A program made the translations under genes and the position numbers. From positions 1-64,000 of the forward strand of contig CAKUDB010000010.1 of the NCBI GenBank assembly GCA_934644775.1: a stretch of DNA of 64,000 bases, in the 5' to 3' direction. The notes under the pieces were generated by a model. It was not told the DNA's origin. It did no database searches and was given only the letters and a program-made list of their open reading frames with translations. Shown here piece by piece: positions 26,994-36,252 of the stretch. Origin of the DNA: an uncultured bacterium. Lineage in GTDB: Bacteria > Vulcanimicrobiota > Xenobia > Xenobiales > Xenobiaceae. Within the stretch, counting starts at the first letter, position 1, and every line of letters starts with the position of its first letter.

Positions 26994-28394
26994 GTGTTTA
27001 TTGGTCGAGATCGTGAGTTAGCTGCTCTTAATAAATTATATAAATCGGATAAATTTGAGTTCTGCGTTATTTATGGGCGCAGGCGAGTTGGTAAAACTGC
27101 TCTTATTAGTGAATTTATCAAAAACAAAAGGGCTATATATTTTACCAGTATTGAAAGTAACGCTAAGCAAAACTTAGAAAATTTAAGCGGTTGCATTATG
27201 GAAGATGGCTCTTCTATGCAAGTTGAAGCTTCTTTTAGCTCTTTTCAGGCTGCTTTTGAATATGTATTTAAATTGGCAACTGATACGCGCTTGATCTTAG
27301 TTATTGACGAATATCCTTATCTTGCCAGAGCTTGTGAAAGTTTAGCTTCAACTTTACAAATGCTAATAGATAAACATAAGCACAATTCTAAGCTTATGCT
27401 TGTTTTGTGTGGCTCGTCTATGTCTTATATGGAAGACGAAGTTTTAGCCTACAAGGCTCCTTTGTATGGTAGACGAACTGCTCAATTTAAGATTTTGCCT
27501 TTTGAATTTGCTGAAGTTTGCCATTATCTGTACAATTTTAATTATCAAGATCGAGCTTTATTATATGGAGCAATTGGTGGAACTCCGCAGTATTTGTTGC
27601 AAATCGATCAAAATGTAAGTGTAGCAGAAAATATTAAGGAAATATTCTTAAATTCCAATTCCAGCCTTTTTGAAGAACCGGAAAATTTGCTTAAGCAAGA
27701 AATGCGCGAGCCCGCTCTATACAATACTATTATTTTAGCTATTGCTAATGGCGCCTCTAAACTTTCGGAAATATCCACTAAAGTTGGCGAAACAACTGCC
27801 ACTTGTTCGGTTTATTTGCGCAATCTTATTTTGCTTGGTTTAGTGAAAAAAGAAAATCCTTATGGAGAGACGGCCACTCGCAAGACTATTTACCTTGTTG
27901 AGGACAATATGTTTCGCTTTTGGTATCGTTTTGTACTCAACAATAAATCTTTAATTGCTAGAGGGGCAGCTGATTTAGTCTTTACGCGTATCGAGCCCTA
28001 TTTTTTCGAATATATGGGCCCAATTTTTGAACAAATTTGCCAACAATATCTTTGGTATTTGCTTTTGCAAGGTCGGCTTGATATTGAGTTTACCGAACTA
28101 GGCCGCTGGTGGGGCAACGATCCTGTCGCTAAAAAGCAAACAGAAATAGATATTATGGGCGTTCAAGACAAAAGCAAAGCTCTGTTTGCCGAATGCAAGT
28201 GGATAAATGATAAAGTTGATCAAGAAGTATTAGAAACTTTAGTAAAACGCAGCCACTTATTTAATTATGCGCAAGCACAGTTATTCTTATTCAGTAAAAG
28301 CGGCTTCACTCAAAAATGCGTCGAGTTAGCCAAGCAATTAGGTAATGTGTCGTTAGTTACTTTTGATGATATAGCCAAGGAGTTTGCGAAATAG
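26994..28394 (+). CDS. DUF234-type AAA ATPase with nuclease-like C-terminus
   Basis: 466 residues. The P-loop GRRRVGKT (28-35) and Walker B VIDEYPYL (Asp105, Glu106) belong to the archaeal-type ATP-binding proteins that end in DUF234. The C-terminal part contains EIDIMG followed 12 residues later by ECK, which looks like a PD-(D/E)XK nuclease core. A winged helix lies near residues 235-290. The role of the family is not established; the genes are often mobile and near defence genes. GTG start with AGGTGG upstream. Codon use is more A/T-rich than in the feo genes next to it. Confidence 0.85.
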   Translation: MFIGRDRELAALNKLYKSDKFEFCVIYGRRRVGKTALISEFIKNKRAIYFTSIESNAKQNLENLSGCIMEDGSSMQVEASFSSFQAAFEYVFKLATDTRLILVIDEYPYLARACESLASTLQMLIDKHKHNSKLMLVLCGSSMSYMEDEVLAYKAPLYGRRTAQFKILPFEFAEVCHYLYNFNYQDRALLYGAIGGTPQYLLQIDQNVSVAENIKEIFLNSNSSLFEEPENLLKQEMREPALYNTIILAIANGASKLSEISTKVGETTATCSVYLRNLILLGLVKKENPYGETATRKTIYLVEDNMFRFWYRFVLNNKSLIARGAADLVFTRIEPYFFEYMGPIFEQICQQYLWYLLLQGRLDIEFTELGRWWGNDPVAKKQTEIDIMGVQDKSKALFAECKWINDKVDQEVLETLVKRSHLFNYAQAQLFLFSKSGFTQKCVELAKQLGNVSLVTFDDIAKEFAK

Positions 28395-28496
28395 AATTGT
28401 TTTTGCCTAAACGCAAGGATTATAAGTAAAAATAAGAGAAAAAATCTCAAATATTGCTATGTAATATGTAAAAATTGCTTTTTTAGGTAGTAAAAT

Positions 28497-29705
28497 ATGT
28501 TATGCCAGTTTACCGTAAGAAATTTTAAAAGTATACGTGACGAAGCCACTTTAGATATGCAAGCAGCTTCTATTTCTGAGCATACAGACAAAATTATTAA
28601 AGCAGGTGGTAAGGACAATCTTTTACCCGTAGCTGTTATTTACGGCCCTAATGGTGGTGGCAAATCTAACGTTTTAAAAGCTTTATATGCTTTGATTGCA
28701 AGAGTTGAGCTGCCGATATTAGCTATAGGACTTGGCAAAAAGGTTAATGGCGGCTATCATATTGAGCCTTTTGCTTTCAGTAAAGAAACTATGCAGAGCC
28801 CTACCGAGTTTGAATTATTTTTTAGAACTAAGCTGGCAGAATATCGTTATCAGCTGGCTGTCAAAGAAAATATTATCCAGTACGAACGTTTAGATCGCAT
28901 GAAGTTGGAAACGAAACGTCGTTCATTTTTATTTGAAAGAGACGAAAGTAAGATAGTATTAAAAGGTGCTTTGGCTAAATTAAAAGTTAGTACCGATTTA
29001 TCTTCGGAAATGCCTTTATTGAGCTATTTTGGTATTACTTTTGGAAATAACGAAATAATAAAAGATGTTATCAATTGGTTTTTATTAAAGACGCAAATTT
29101 TTGATTATGGAAACCCGTTTTGGGAGCAAACAGCTTTTGTACCTTCAACAGAAGAGGAAAAGGGTAAGATCATAAAGCTAATGGAAGGTATGGGGCTTGA
29201 CATAGTCGATTTCAGGATGGAGGCTGAAGGAAATAAAATAATAGATGTTTTTACAAAACATGTTGTTGATAATTGTGAATTTGAGCTCAATTTAAAAGAT
29301 GAATCTAGCGGCACAATAAAAATTTTTGGTATGTCTCCGTTTATTATAGATAGTTTAAATAGTGGTAAAACGCTAATTATTGATGAATTAGATGCTAAAA
29401 TTCATCCGGCATTACTGCGTTATGTTATAGATTTATTTACTGATATGGAAATAAATAAACATGGTGCTCAGCTTATCTTCACTTCTCATGAACTTTCAAC
29501 TATGAATGCAGACGTATTTAGGCGCGATGAAATTTGGTTTGTGGCTAAAGGCGAAGAGCAAAATTCTAAGCTTTATTCCTTGGTAGAATTTAAGACTGAA
29601 AAGGGAAAACACGCACGTAAAGATGCTAGATATGATAAGCAATATTTAGAAGGCAAGTACGGCGCTGATCCATATCTTAACAAGATTAACAATTGGGGGA
29701 AATAA
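28497..29705 (+). CDS. AAA/OLD-like ATPase, AbiLi/RloA type
   Basis: 402 residues starting with the ABC/SMC-like FTVRNFKSIRDEATLDM and Walker A GPNGGGKS (50-57). Near residue 265 is ESSGTIKI, a signature-like motif, and Walker B is IIDELDAKIHP followed by the switch FTSHE. This is the layout of the ATPase in RloA/RloB pairs, which include the AbiL abortive-infection system. The gene just after it encodes an RloB start, which strengthens the call. The pair is separated by three bases. The partner is truncated, so the system may no longer work. A/T-rich compared with the chromosome around. Confidence 0.83.
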   Translation: MLCQFTVRNFKSIRDEATLDMQAASISEHTDKIIKAGGKDNLLPVAVIYGPNGGGKSNVLKALYALIARVELPILAIGLGKKVNGGYHIEPFAFSKETMQSPTEFELFFRTKLAEYRYQLAVKENIIQYERLDRMKLETKRRSFLFERDESKIVLKGALAKLKVSTDLSSEMPLLSYFGITFGNNEIIKDVINWFLLKTQIFDYGNPFWEQTAFVPSTEEEKGKIIKLMEGMGLDIVDFRMEAEGNKIIDVFTKHVVDNCEFELNLKDESSGTIKIFGMSPFIIDSLNSGKTLIIDELDAKIHPALLRYVIDLFTDMEINKHGAQLIFTSHELSTMNADVFRRDEIWFVAKGEEQNSKLYSLVEFKTEKGKHARKDARYDKQYLEGKYGADPYLNKINNWGK

Positions 29706-29708
29706 ATC

Positions 29709-29915
29709 GTGGCTTTTAAAGATTATTGGAAAAAGAAGCGCCGTCAGGAGTGTATTAGAGAGAGGCGAGAGCACTACATTTTTTGCGAAGGTGAGTGCAC
29801 TGAACCCAACTATTTTGGCTGTTTAATTGGCAATTTTAAGCACTTGACCATTTATGGGGCAGGGAAGAAGCTTGGTGGCGGTAATATATGGGGCGCGAAA
29901 GAATTTTGTGCTTAA
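29709..29915 (+). pseudogene. RloB/AbiLii-like gene, truncated remnant
   Basis: Only 68 codons. Residues 20-35 (EHYIFCEGECTEPNYFG) match the start of RloB-family proteins, where an acidic CEGE-x-TEPNYF strand opens a Toprim-like fold of about 200 residues, and HLTIYGAGKK matches the next strand. After that the similarity ends and a stop follows. The mod gene begins 13 bases later, so about two thirds of rloB has been lost, probably by a deletion joined near 29875. It starts with GTG three bases after the ATPase gene. A functional short protein cannot be excluded. Confidence 0.75.
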
Positions 29916-29928
29916 GGAATTACCAAAA

Positions 29929-31533
29929 ATGCCAACTTTAGAGTGGATAGGCAAAGAAAAAGTTATCAATCATCACCAGGATGTGCCTTTTAGAGTGTTG
30001 GAAAGGCAATATAGCTTTGATACATTAGGCCAACATCAAGAAGATAATGGCAGCCAAAATATGATTATTCATGGCGATAATTTGGAAGCTTTGAAAGCTC
30101 TTTTGCCCCAATATGAAGGGCGCGTCAAGTGCATTTATATCGATCCACCTTACAATACTGGCAACGAAGGTTGGATCTACAACGATAATGTGAGCGATCC
30201 CAAAATCAAAAAATGGCTCGGCGAAGTAGTTGGTAAGGAAGGCGAAGATTTAAGCCGTCACGACAAATGGCTTTGCATGATGTATCCGCGCTTAAAGCTT
30301 TTACATAAACTTTTAGCCGAAGATGGCGCCATTTTTATAAGCATTGATGACAACGAGTTTGCAAATTTACGTCTAATCTGCGATGAGGTGTTTGGATTGC
30401 ATAATTTTCTTGCAGATGTAATATGGGAAAAGTCCGATAGTCCCAGAATGGATGCGAAAATATTCTCGGCACGACATGACCACACTATCACCTATGCAAA
30501 GAATATTGAGGCTTTAAGTCTGCACAGGATTCATACAGGCGAAGTTCCGGAACACTATAATAAAATTGAAGATGATGGCAGGAGATATTATATAAAACCT
30601 CTGCGTTCCATGGGGCAAAATGATGCCCGGGAAGCCCGTCCCAATCTCTATTATGCAATGATTGCTCCTGATGGTTCCGAGGTTTTCCCTGTTCGCACAG
30701 ATGGGTCAGATGGAAACTGGCGATGGAGCAAACAGAAAGTTGCCGAAAATTTGCCACGTATAGAATGGGTAAATGGGCGTAATGGATGGACACCTTATTA
30801 CAAAATATACGCTGATGAACAAACTGAACGTCCGCCAGAAACAATTTGGTACAACAAAGATGTTGGTAGCAACCGCACTTCAATGAATCAAATTAAGGCG
30901 ATTTTTCAAGATGGAAAAACATTTGATACACCAAAACCTGTCGGACTTATTTGTAGAATGCTCGAAATTGCTTCAGACAAAGACAGCATCATTCTCGATT
31001 CTTTTGCCGGCTCGGGTACTACTGCTCATGCGGTATTAAATATGAATAAAGCCGACGGGGGGCAGCGTCGTTTTATTTTAATTGAAATGATGGATTATGC
31101 CGATTCTATTACCGCCGAGCGCGTGAAGCGCGTTATTCAAGGTTACGGTGAAGGTAGTAAGGCTGTGCCTGGTACTGGTGGCAATTTCAGCTATTACGAA
31201 TTAGGCCAGCCTCTTTTTACTGAGCAAGGCCTAAATGAAGAAATTGAGCCGGAAAAGATTCGCCGTTATGTTTGGTTTAGTGAAACTAATCAGCCTTATC
31301 AAAAGTTGGCTAATCCCAACCAATATTATTTAGGCAGCCACAACGACGCCGACTATTATTTTTACTATGAACCGGGAGAGACTACTACTCTAGATTATGA
31401 GTTTTTGGCTACCATTAAAAAACGTGCTGATTATTACGTAATGTATGCCGACTGTTGCTCTTTGAGTGAAGAGAAGCTGGCTCAATTTAATATAACTTTT
31501 AAGAAAATCCCCCGCGATATTCGCCAATTTTAG
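29929..31533 (+). CDS. mod: Type III restriction-modification methyltransferase subunit Mod
   Basis: An adenine-N6 methyltransferase of the beta class: DPPYNTGNE (72-80) comes before the target-recognition part, and the SAM motif SFAGSGTTAH (358-367) after it. The N-terminal LEWIGKEKVINHHQDVPFRV is the usual Mod opening. I chose the ATG with AAGGA ten bases upstream; an earlier in-frame ATG (29854) would run back through the rloB remnant. The 534 residues are somewhat short for Mod. The central recognition part (about residues 160-345) uses more GCA, AGA and AGG codons than its flanks. Res follows after 15 bases. Confidence 0.94.
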   Translation: MPTLEWIGKEKVINHHQDVPFRVLERQYSFDTLGQHQEDNGSQNMIIHGDNLEALKALLPQYEGRVKCIYIDPPYNTGNEGWIYNDNVSDPKIKKWLGEVVGKEGEDLSRHDKWLCMMYPRLKLLHKLLAEDGAIFISIDDNEFANLRLICDEVFGLHNFLADVIWEKSDSPRMDAKIFSARHDHTITYAKNIEALSLHRIHTGEVPEHYNKIEDDGRRYYIKPLRSMGQNDAREARPNLYYAMIAPDGSEVFPVRTDGSDGNWRWSKQKVAENLPRIEWVNGRNGWTPYYKIYADEQTERPPETIWYNKDVGSNRTSMNQIKAIFQDGKTFDTPKPVGLICRMLEIASDKDSIILDSFAGSGTTAHAVLNMNKADGGQRRFILIEMMDYADSITAERVKRVIQGYGEGSKAVPGTGGNFSYYELGQPLFTEQGLNEEIEPEKIRRYVWFSETNQPYQKLANPNQYYLGSHNDADYYFYYEPGETTTLDYEFLATIKKRADYYVMYADCCSLSEEKLAQFNITFKKIPRDIRQF

Positions 31534-31548
31534 GGAGCTGCTGCCACT

Positions 31549-34251
31549 ATGGAACTGAAAGCTTATCAAAAAGATATTATTGCCGACTTGAAGCGTTATT
31601 TAGAGATAATGCAAGAGCAAAAAAATTATCTAAAAGCTTTTGCTCTCTTTTGGGAAGAAAAGAGTGCTCCTAATTTAGGTCAATATCAAGATCTTTTGCC
31701 TGGTGTCCCTAATCTTTGCTTTAAAGTTCCTACCGGCGGTGGTAAAACTCTTCTAGCTTGCGCTTCTTTGCAACCTATTTTTGCCGCTCTACCTTTGCAA
31801 AAAATAAGGGCTGTCGTTTGGTTAGTTCCTTCTGAAGCCATTCTTACTCAAACTCTCAAAGCTCTTAAAGATCCGCGCCATCCTTATCGCCAAAAAATCG
31901 ACGCCGATTTTTTTAGCCGAGTTTCTGTTTATAGTAAGCAAGAATTGCTTAATGGCCAAAATTTCAATCCTACCGTTATCAATGAGCAGCTTTCCATAAT
32001 GGTACTTTCTTACGACTCTTTCCGCAGCAGCAATAGGGAAGGCTTGAAAGCCTATAAAGAAAACTCCAATTTAGCTATTTTTACTAAGGTGTTAGGTACT
32101 CCGGAAAATCCTATAGATAAAGCTGACGAAACGGCCCTTTTCCAAATTATCAACCAATTGAACCCAGTTATTATTGTCGATGAAAGCCACCACGCTCGCA
32201 CTAAATTAAGTTGGGAAATGTTGCAAAACTTTAATCCTGCCTTTGTGCTCGATTTGACGGCTACTCCTAAAAAAGAAAGCAATATTATTTCTTATACTGA
32301 CGCCATTCAGCTTAAAAAAGAGCATATGGTAAAGCTGCCAGTAATTGTTTATAACCGCGATAGGCAAGAAGATGTACTGATTGACGCTATTGACTTGCGC
32401 CGCAATTTAGAAGAAATTGCCCAAAAGCAGCAAGCAGCTACTGGCCGCTACATTAGGCCCATTGTGCTTTTCCAAGCTCAGCCTAAAGGCAAAGAAGAGG
32501 CCGCTACTTTTGAAAAATTGCGTCAAAAATTAGTAGAAGCGGGTATTCCCGCTGAAGAAATTGCTATTCGCACGGCCGACGTGAACGAGCTTAAAAATGT
32601 CGATTTGCTTTCTCCCAAGTGTAAAATTCGCTTTATTATTACCGTAAATGCTTTAAAAGAAGGTTGGGACTGTCCTTTTGCTTATATTTTGGCTTCTTTA
32701 GCCAACCGTACTAGTCAAATAGACGTAGAGCAAATTTTGGGCCGCATTTTGCGTTTGCCTTATACTGCTGCCAATATCGAAAAGCCTTTAAATATGTCTT
32801 ACGTTCTCACTTCTTCGGAAAATTTCCAAGAAACAATAAAACGCATTGTTAAAGGCTTAAATGACGCCGGCTTTAGTGATGAAGACTATCGCTTATCTAA
32901 CCAAGTGGCTTTGTCGGCTGCTCAAGCTACCGGCCAAATGACTATGAGCTTGACTCTTCCCGATCTTCCCCAAGCGGAAACTGTAACTGATATTCAGACC
33001 GGCACGCTTGCCACAGAAGAAAATGACGAGGAATTTTTTGAAGGTTTTGGCTACTTTGATAGTGCCAGTGTTAGTGAAGCTTTAGAGCGTCGCCAAGCGG
33101 AAAAAGTTGCTGCTGCAACTTCCGGTGAAGAGCAAGCTAAAAGCCAAGCGTTGCTCATGTTGGAAGAAGCCTCTAGAGCTAGCCGCTCTTACGATGAAGC
33201 TTTGGAAAATGCCGCTAAAAATAATTTTTCTTTAGGCAAAGTTCCGGCTCGGGAAGTTCGCGCTCAAGTTAAAGCCTATCCAGTTAAGGCCAAATTCCGC
33301 GAAGATATTGAAAATTTGCGTCTGCCTCAGTTTTTCTTAAAAATTCCCGAAGGTTCCCTTTTTGAGCAAGATGGAGAAGCTTTTTTAGAGCGAGAATCTT
33401 TAGTTAAGGGTATTTCTTTTAAACAAGAAAATATCTGTATCGATTTTGAAGACGACAGAGACGAAATAATGCAAATAGACGTCATCGAAGGCGAGGGCGG
33501 TTTGCCTAAAGCTTTGATGATGAAGAGTAATGATGTAGCCATATTTAAAGAATATTTCGATTCTTTGCCTCCCGAGCGCAGGATCGCCTATTGTAAAGCT
33601 ATCATTTTAGAGAAAATTAACCGTCTGAATATGGTAAGCTCAAAACACTTAGAAGAGTATATTGGGCGCATTGTAGCTAGTATGACTCGCGATCAGCTCT
33701 CAAGTTTAGAAAAAAATCCTTTGCGTTATGCTGACAAAATAAAGCAAACTATCCAAGATATTTTAGCTAAACGCTACAAAAAAGCTTTTAATACCCAGTT
33801 GGCTGCAGGAAAAATTGTCTGCCGTCCTTGTTACCAATTGCCTATAGCTATTGCTCCAACTAGAGTTACTTCGGCTTATGCTCGTTCGCTTTACAAAGCT
33901 GAAGAAGAAATGAACTCTTTAGAAACTGAATTGGTACTTCGACTCACTAATTTAAATAATATTCGCTGGTGGCATCGCAATTTAGCTAATACTGGCTTTT
34001 TTATAAACGGATTCACTAAGCATTATCCTGACTTTATTATTAAAACGGAAAGCGGAAACATTATTTTAGCTGAAACTAAAGGCGAACATTTAGCCAATGA
34101 AGATAGCAAATTAAAGATCAATTTAGGCAGATCCTGGAGCGCAGCAGCAGGCGATCAATTTAAATACTTTATGGTCTTTGCCGACGCTGAAAAAGCCTTA
34201 GAAGGCGCCTTCGGTATGAACGATTTTATAGATATTTTGAAAGAGTTATAA
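31549..34251 (+). CDS. res: Type III restriction endonuclease subunit Res
   Basis: An SF2 translocase and nuclease that, with Mod, cuts DNA carrying unmodified head-to-head sites. The motor has PTGGGKT (61-67), DESHH (211-215), a TAT motif (DLTATPK) and motif VI QILGRILRLPY near 395. The C-terminal PD-(D/E)XK nuclease is intact: Asp828, Glu842 and Lys844 (ETK). The 900-residue length is normal. With Mod it appears complete, so restriction could be active. Confidence 0.95.
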   Translation: MELKAYQKDIIADLKRYLEIMQEQKNYLKAFALFWEEKSAPNLGQYQDLLPGVPNLCFKVPTGGGKTLLACASLQPIFAALPLQKIRAVVWLVPSEAILTQTLKALKDPRHPYRQKIDADFFSRVSVYSKQELLNGQNFNPTVINEQLSIMVLSYDSFRSSNREGLKAYKENSNLAIFTKVLGTPENPIDKADETALFQIINQLNPVIIVDESHHARTKLSWEMLQNFNPAFVLDLTATPKKESNIISYTDAIQLKKEHMVKLPVIVYNRDRQEDVLIDAIDLRRNLEEIAQKQQAATGRYIRPIVLFQAQPKGKEEAATFEKLRQKLVEAGIPAEEIAIRTADVNELKNVDLLSPKCKIRFIITVNALKEGWDCPFAYILASLANRTSQIDVEQILGRILRLPYTAANIEKPLNMSYVLTSSENFQETIKRIVKGLNDAGFSDEDYRLSNQVALSAAQATGQMTMSLTLPDLPQAETVTDIQTGTLATEENDEEFFEGFGYFDSASVSEALERRQAEKVAAATSGEEQAKSQALLMLEEASRASRSYDEALENAAKNNFSLGKVPAREVRAQVKAYPVKAKFREDIENLRLPQFFLKIPEGSLFEQDGEAFLERESLVKGISFKQENICIDFEDDRDEIMQIDVIEGEGGLPKALMMKSNDVAIFKEYFDSLPPERRIAYCKAIILEKINRLNMVSSKHLEEYIGRIVASMTRDQLSSLEKNPLRYADKIKQTIQDILAKRYKKAFNTQLAAGKIVCRPCYQLPIAIAPTRVTSAYARSLYKAEEEMNSLETELVLRLTNLNNIRWWHRNLANTGFFINGFTKHYPDFIIKTESGNIILAETKGEHLANEDSKLKINLGRSWSAAAGDQFKYFMVFADAEKALEGAFGMNDFIDILKEL

Positions 34252-34326
34252 AACTAGCTAAAAAATATTTACAAGAGAATTTTTGGGTTACGTCCATATA
34301 ATGGTGTAAAATTAAAGTGAAACTAA

Positions 34327-34343
34327 AAGAGCCACCGGTTCTT
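34327..34343 (-). terminator. Possible terminator for the YoaK-like gene
   Basis: AAGAGCC pairs with GGTTCTT (one G-U) around an ACC loop. Read on the minus strand the tail TTAGTTTC is only moderately T-rich. It lies between converging res and the YoaK-like gene. Confidence 0.4.
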
Positions 34344-34362
34344 CCTTTGGGCAGATACCTCT

Positions 34363-35196
34363 TTATTCTTTATTACTACTGGCGGTAGGCTCTAAAAATT
34401 CTTCTTGAGCTTGGGTCGGCAGTTGGAGTTGCGGCCCTGGGAAGATCTTGCCCAACAGTTGAAAGATAAAATTACTAGACTCTTTTTCTTTAAGACGATT
34501 GCGAATATAGTGGCGAATCGTTCCCAGTTGCCTTTTAGTCGTTACCATAAAGAAAACAATAGTTAGGGCCACTGGAGCTAAGAAAAAAACTGATTCTCCA
34601 TATCTCTTTAAAAGAATGGTCGCTCCGATAGCGCCGGTGATAAAGCAACCGATAATGGCGTAATAGTGGAGTACCTTATTCAATTCTTTTTTATCATGAT
34701 GAACTATATACTTAAACAAGGCTTCGGCGCTGCTGCGCAAATTGCCAGTACACATAGTCGAAGCAAAAGGCAAGCCGTGGACGCGACGAAAAGTTTCTAC
34801 TTGCATAGCACAAACGAAAGCGATAAGGGCGTTGACAAGATAATCAAAATCACCTTTGGGAATAAAAATAATGGGAGCCAAACAACAAATTTCCAGAAAA
34901 AGTACGCTTTGGTGCCAGCCTATCTTATGAACTGCAGAAATTTTATGGTGTAAAAATTCAGAGACCAACACACCACTAGCATAAGCTATAATGGCCACCA
35001 TATATTTTACGCAAGCGTGCCATTCACCGTTAGCAATATGTAAACCACAAAAAACTATATTTCCGGTAACAGCATTGGCAAATACTTCGCCGCGAAATAA
35101 ATAACTGTAAATATCTAAAAAACCACCCGCCAAACTTAAAATACAGGCAGCTATAATATGCTCATTATTATTGTTAATAACCGCTGGTGTGCTCAT
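34363..35196 (-). CDS. YoaK/DUF1275 family membrane protein
   Basis: 277 residues with five or six membrane helices. GGFLDIYSYLFRGEVFANAVTGNIVF is split over the first two helices and is the conserved opening of DUF1275, including the TGN motif. RRVHGLPFASTMCTGNLRS repeats the TGN motif in the second half. Function is unknown; transport is suspected for the family. The start is ATG (MSTPAVIN) with GAGGA ten bases upstream; a position 39 bases earlier lacks a ribosome site. Confidence 0.85.
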   Translation of the reverse strand: MSTPAVINNNNEHIIAACILSLAGGFLDIYSYLFRGEVFANAVTGNIVFCGLHIANGEWHACVKYMVAIIAYASGVLVSEFLHHKISAVHKIGWHQSVLFLEICCLAPIIFIPKGDFDYLVNALIAFVCAMQVETFRRVHGLPFASTMCTGNLRSSAEALFKYIVHHDKKELNKVLHYYAIIGCFITGAIGATILLKRYGESVFFLAPVALTIVFFMVTTKRQLGTIRHYIRNRLKEKESSNFIFQLLGKIFPGPQLQLPTQAQEEFLEPTASSNKE

Positions 35197-35540
35197 AATA
35201 AAAATATCCTCAAATTTTCGTCTAGAAATTAGCATAAGCTTATAAACAATACAAGCATAAAAAAATAGCTTTTGTATATAAATATCCTTAACCGTAACGG
35301 TGATCCGACAGATTATAGATTATTTGCATATACATTTCTTTGTTGAATATAAACAGTTGTTGATAATTTTTGCCCTTCTTTTTGTACATAAAGAGAGTTG
35401 TGTAAGGTAGGGTAAAATCAACTTTAGCCCCAATATATGTACAATGTATAGCTAACTAATCGGCTATATTGACAAATTTATAAAGTTAATTAAAGTTAAA
35501 AGCAGGAAAGATCCTGTTGAGAGTGAAAGATTAGTTGCGT
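35197..35540. other. A/T-rich intergenic region between divergent YoaK-like and DUF4417 genes
   Basis: I see no gene. A TTGACA at 35469-35474 has a weak TAAAGT 16 bases later and could drive the DUF4417 gene. Nothing comparable is clear for the minus strand. Confidence 0.45.
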
Positions 35541-36242
35541 ATGAAAAAGAGTGTGGTAGATGATGCTTTTAGCTCTTATTTAATCGAGAAGGCATTCTTT
35601 GAGGGTAAAATAGAGATGCCTTGTATAGTTAAGCCCGAAAGTATCATCATTCCCGAGGCTCTAATTCCTTTTTCTCAAAGACGCTCTACCACTACTTATG
35701 GCGAGTTTGTCCATTTTTACGAGTACGACGAAAAGTTTGCCAGCGTAATGAGTTCTACTAATAAATTTTTAGACGAGTTGCGCCGTTTTAAAGGGGTTAT
35801 TTCTCCCGATTGTTCTCTTTATACCGATATGCCTTTGGTTGTCCAGATGGCCAACACTTACTTAAATAGGGCGGTAGGAGCTTTCTTTCAATCCCAAGGG
35901 CTTTATGTTATTCCAAATATTCGCTGGGGTGACGAGCGAAGCTACTCTCCCCAATGTGAAAAATTCGCTTTTTTAGGCGTTGAAAAAGACAGTATAGTTT
36001 CTATAGGTACTTACGGTTGTATTAGAGGTAAAGAAAATAAGCGCCGTTTCCAAAAAGGCTTGGAAGCCATGCTTATCGAGCTTTCTCCGCGTGTGGTAGT
36101 CGTTTATGGGGCTATGCCCAAAGATGTTTTTGCCGATTATCTAAACTATACCGATTTTCACCGTTTTAACGATTGGATTAGCGATAAAAAAGGCAACTAC
36201 GTGCGCCGTATTGTAGCCGATCAACAATATTTCGATTTTTAG
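35541..36242 (+). CDS. DUF4417 domain protein
   Basis: 234 residues matching the DUF4417 pattern: a central VISPDCSLYTDMPLVVQMAN and NIRWGDERSYS, then SIGTYGCIRGKENKRRFQKG, and a C-terminal VVVYGAMP. Family members are common near mobile elements and phages; the function is unknown. I chose the ATG, since a TTG two codons earlier has no better ribosome site. It ends only ten bases from the end of uvrC on the other strand, with no room for a separate terminator. Confidence 0.85.
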   Translation: MKKSVVDDAFSSYLIEKAFFEGKIEMPCIVKPESIIIPEALIPFSQRRSTTTYGEFVHFYEYDEKFASVMSSTNKFLDELRRFKGVISPDCSLYTDMPLVVQMANTYLNRAVGAFFQSQGLYVIPNIRWGDERSYSPQCEKFAFLGVEKDSIVSIGTYGCIRGKENKRRFQKGLEAMLIELSPRVVVVYGAMPKDVFADYLNYTDFHRFNDWISDKKGNYVRRIVADQQYFDF

Positions 36243-36252
36243 TCCTTTTTCT

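Noticed and set aside
29854..29928. An earlier ATG start for mod
   Set aside because: The extra 25 residues come from the rloB remnant in another frame; the ATG at 29929 has its own AAGGA and begins the conserved Mod N-terminus.
30488..30883. A 131-codon minus-strand frame inside mod
   Set aside because: It lies fully inside a well-supported gene, has no known family pattern, and reflects the compositional shift there.
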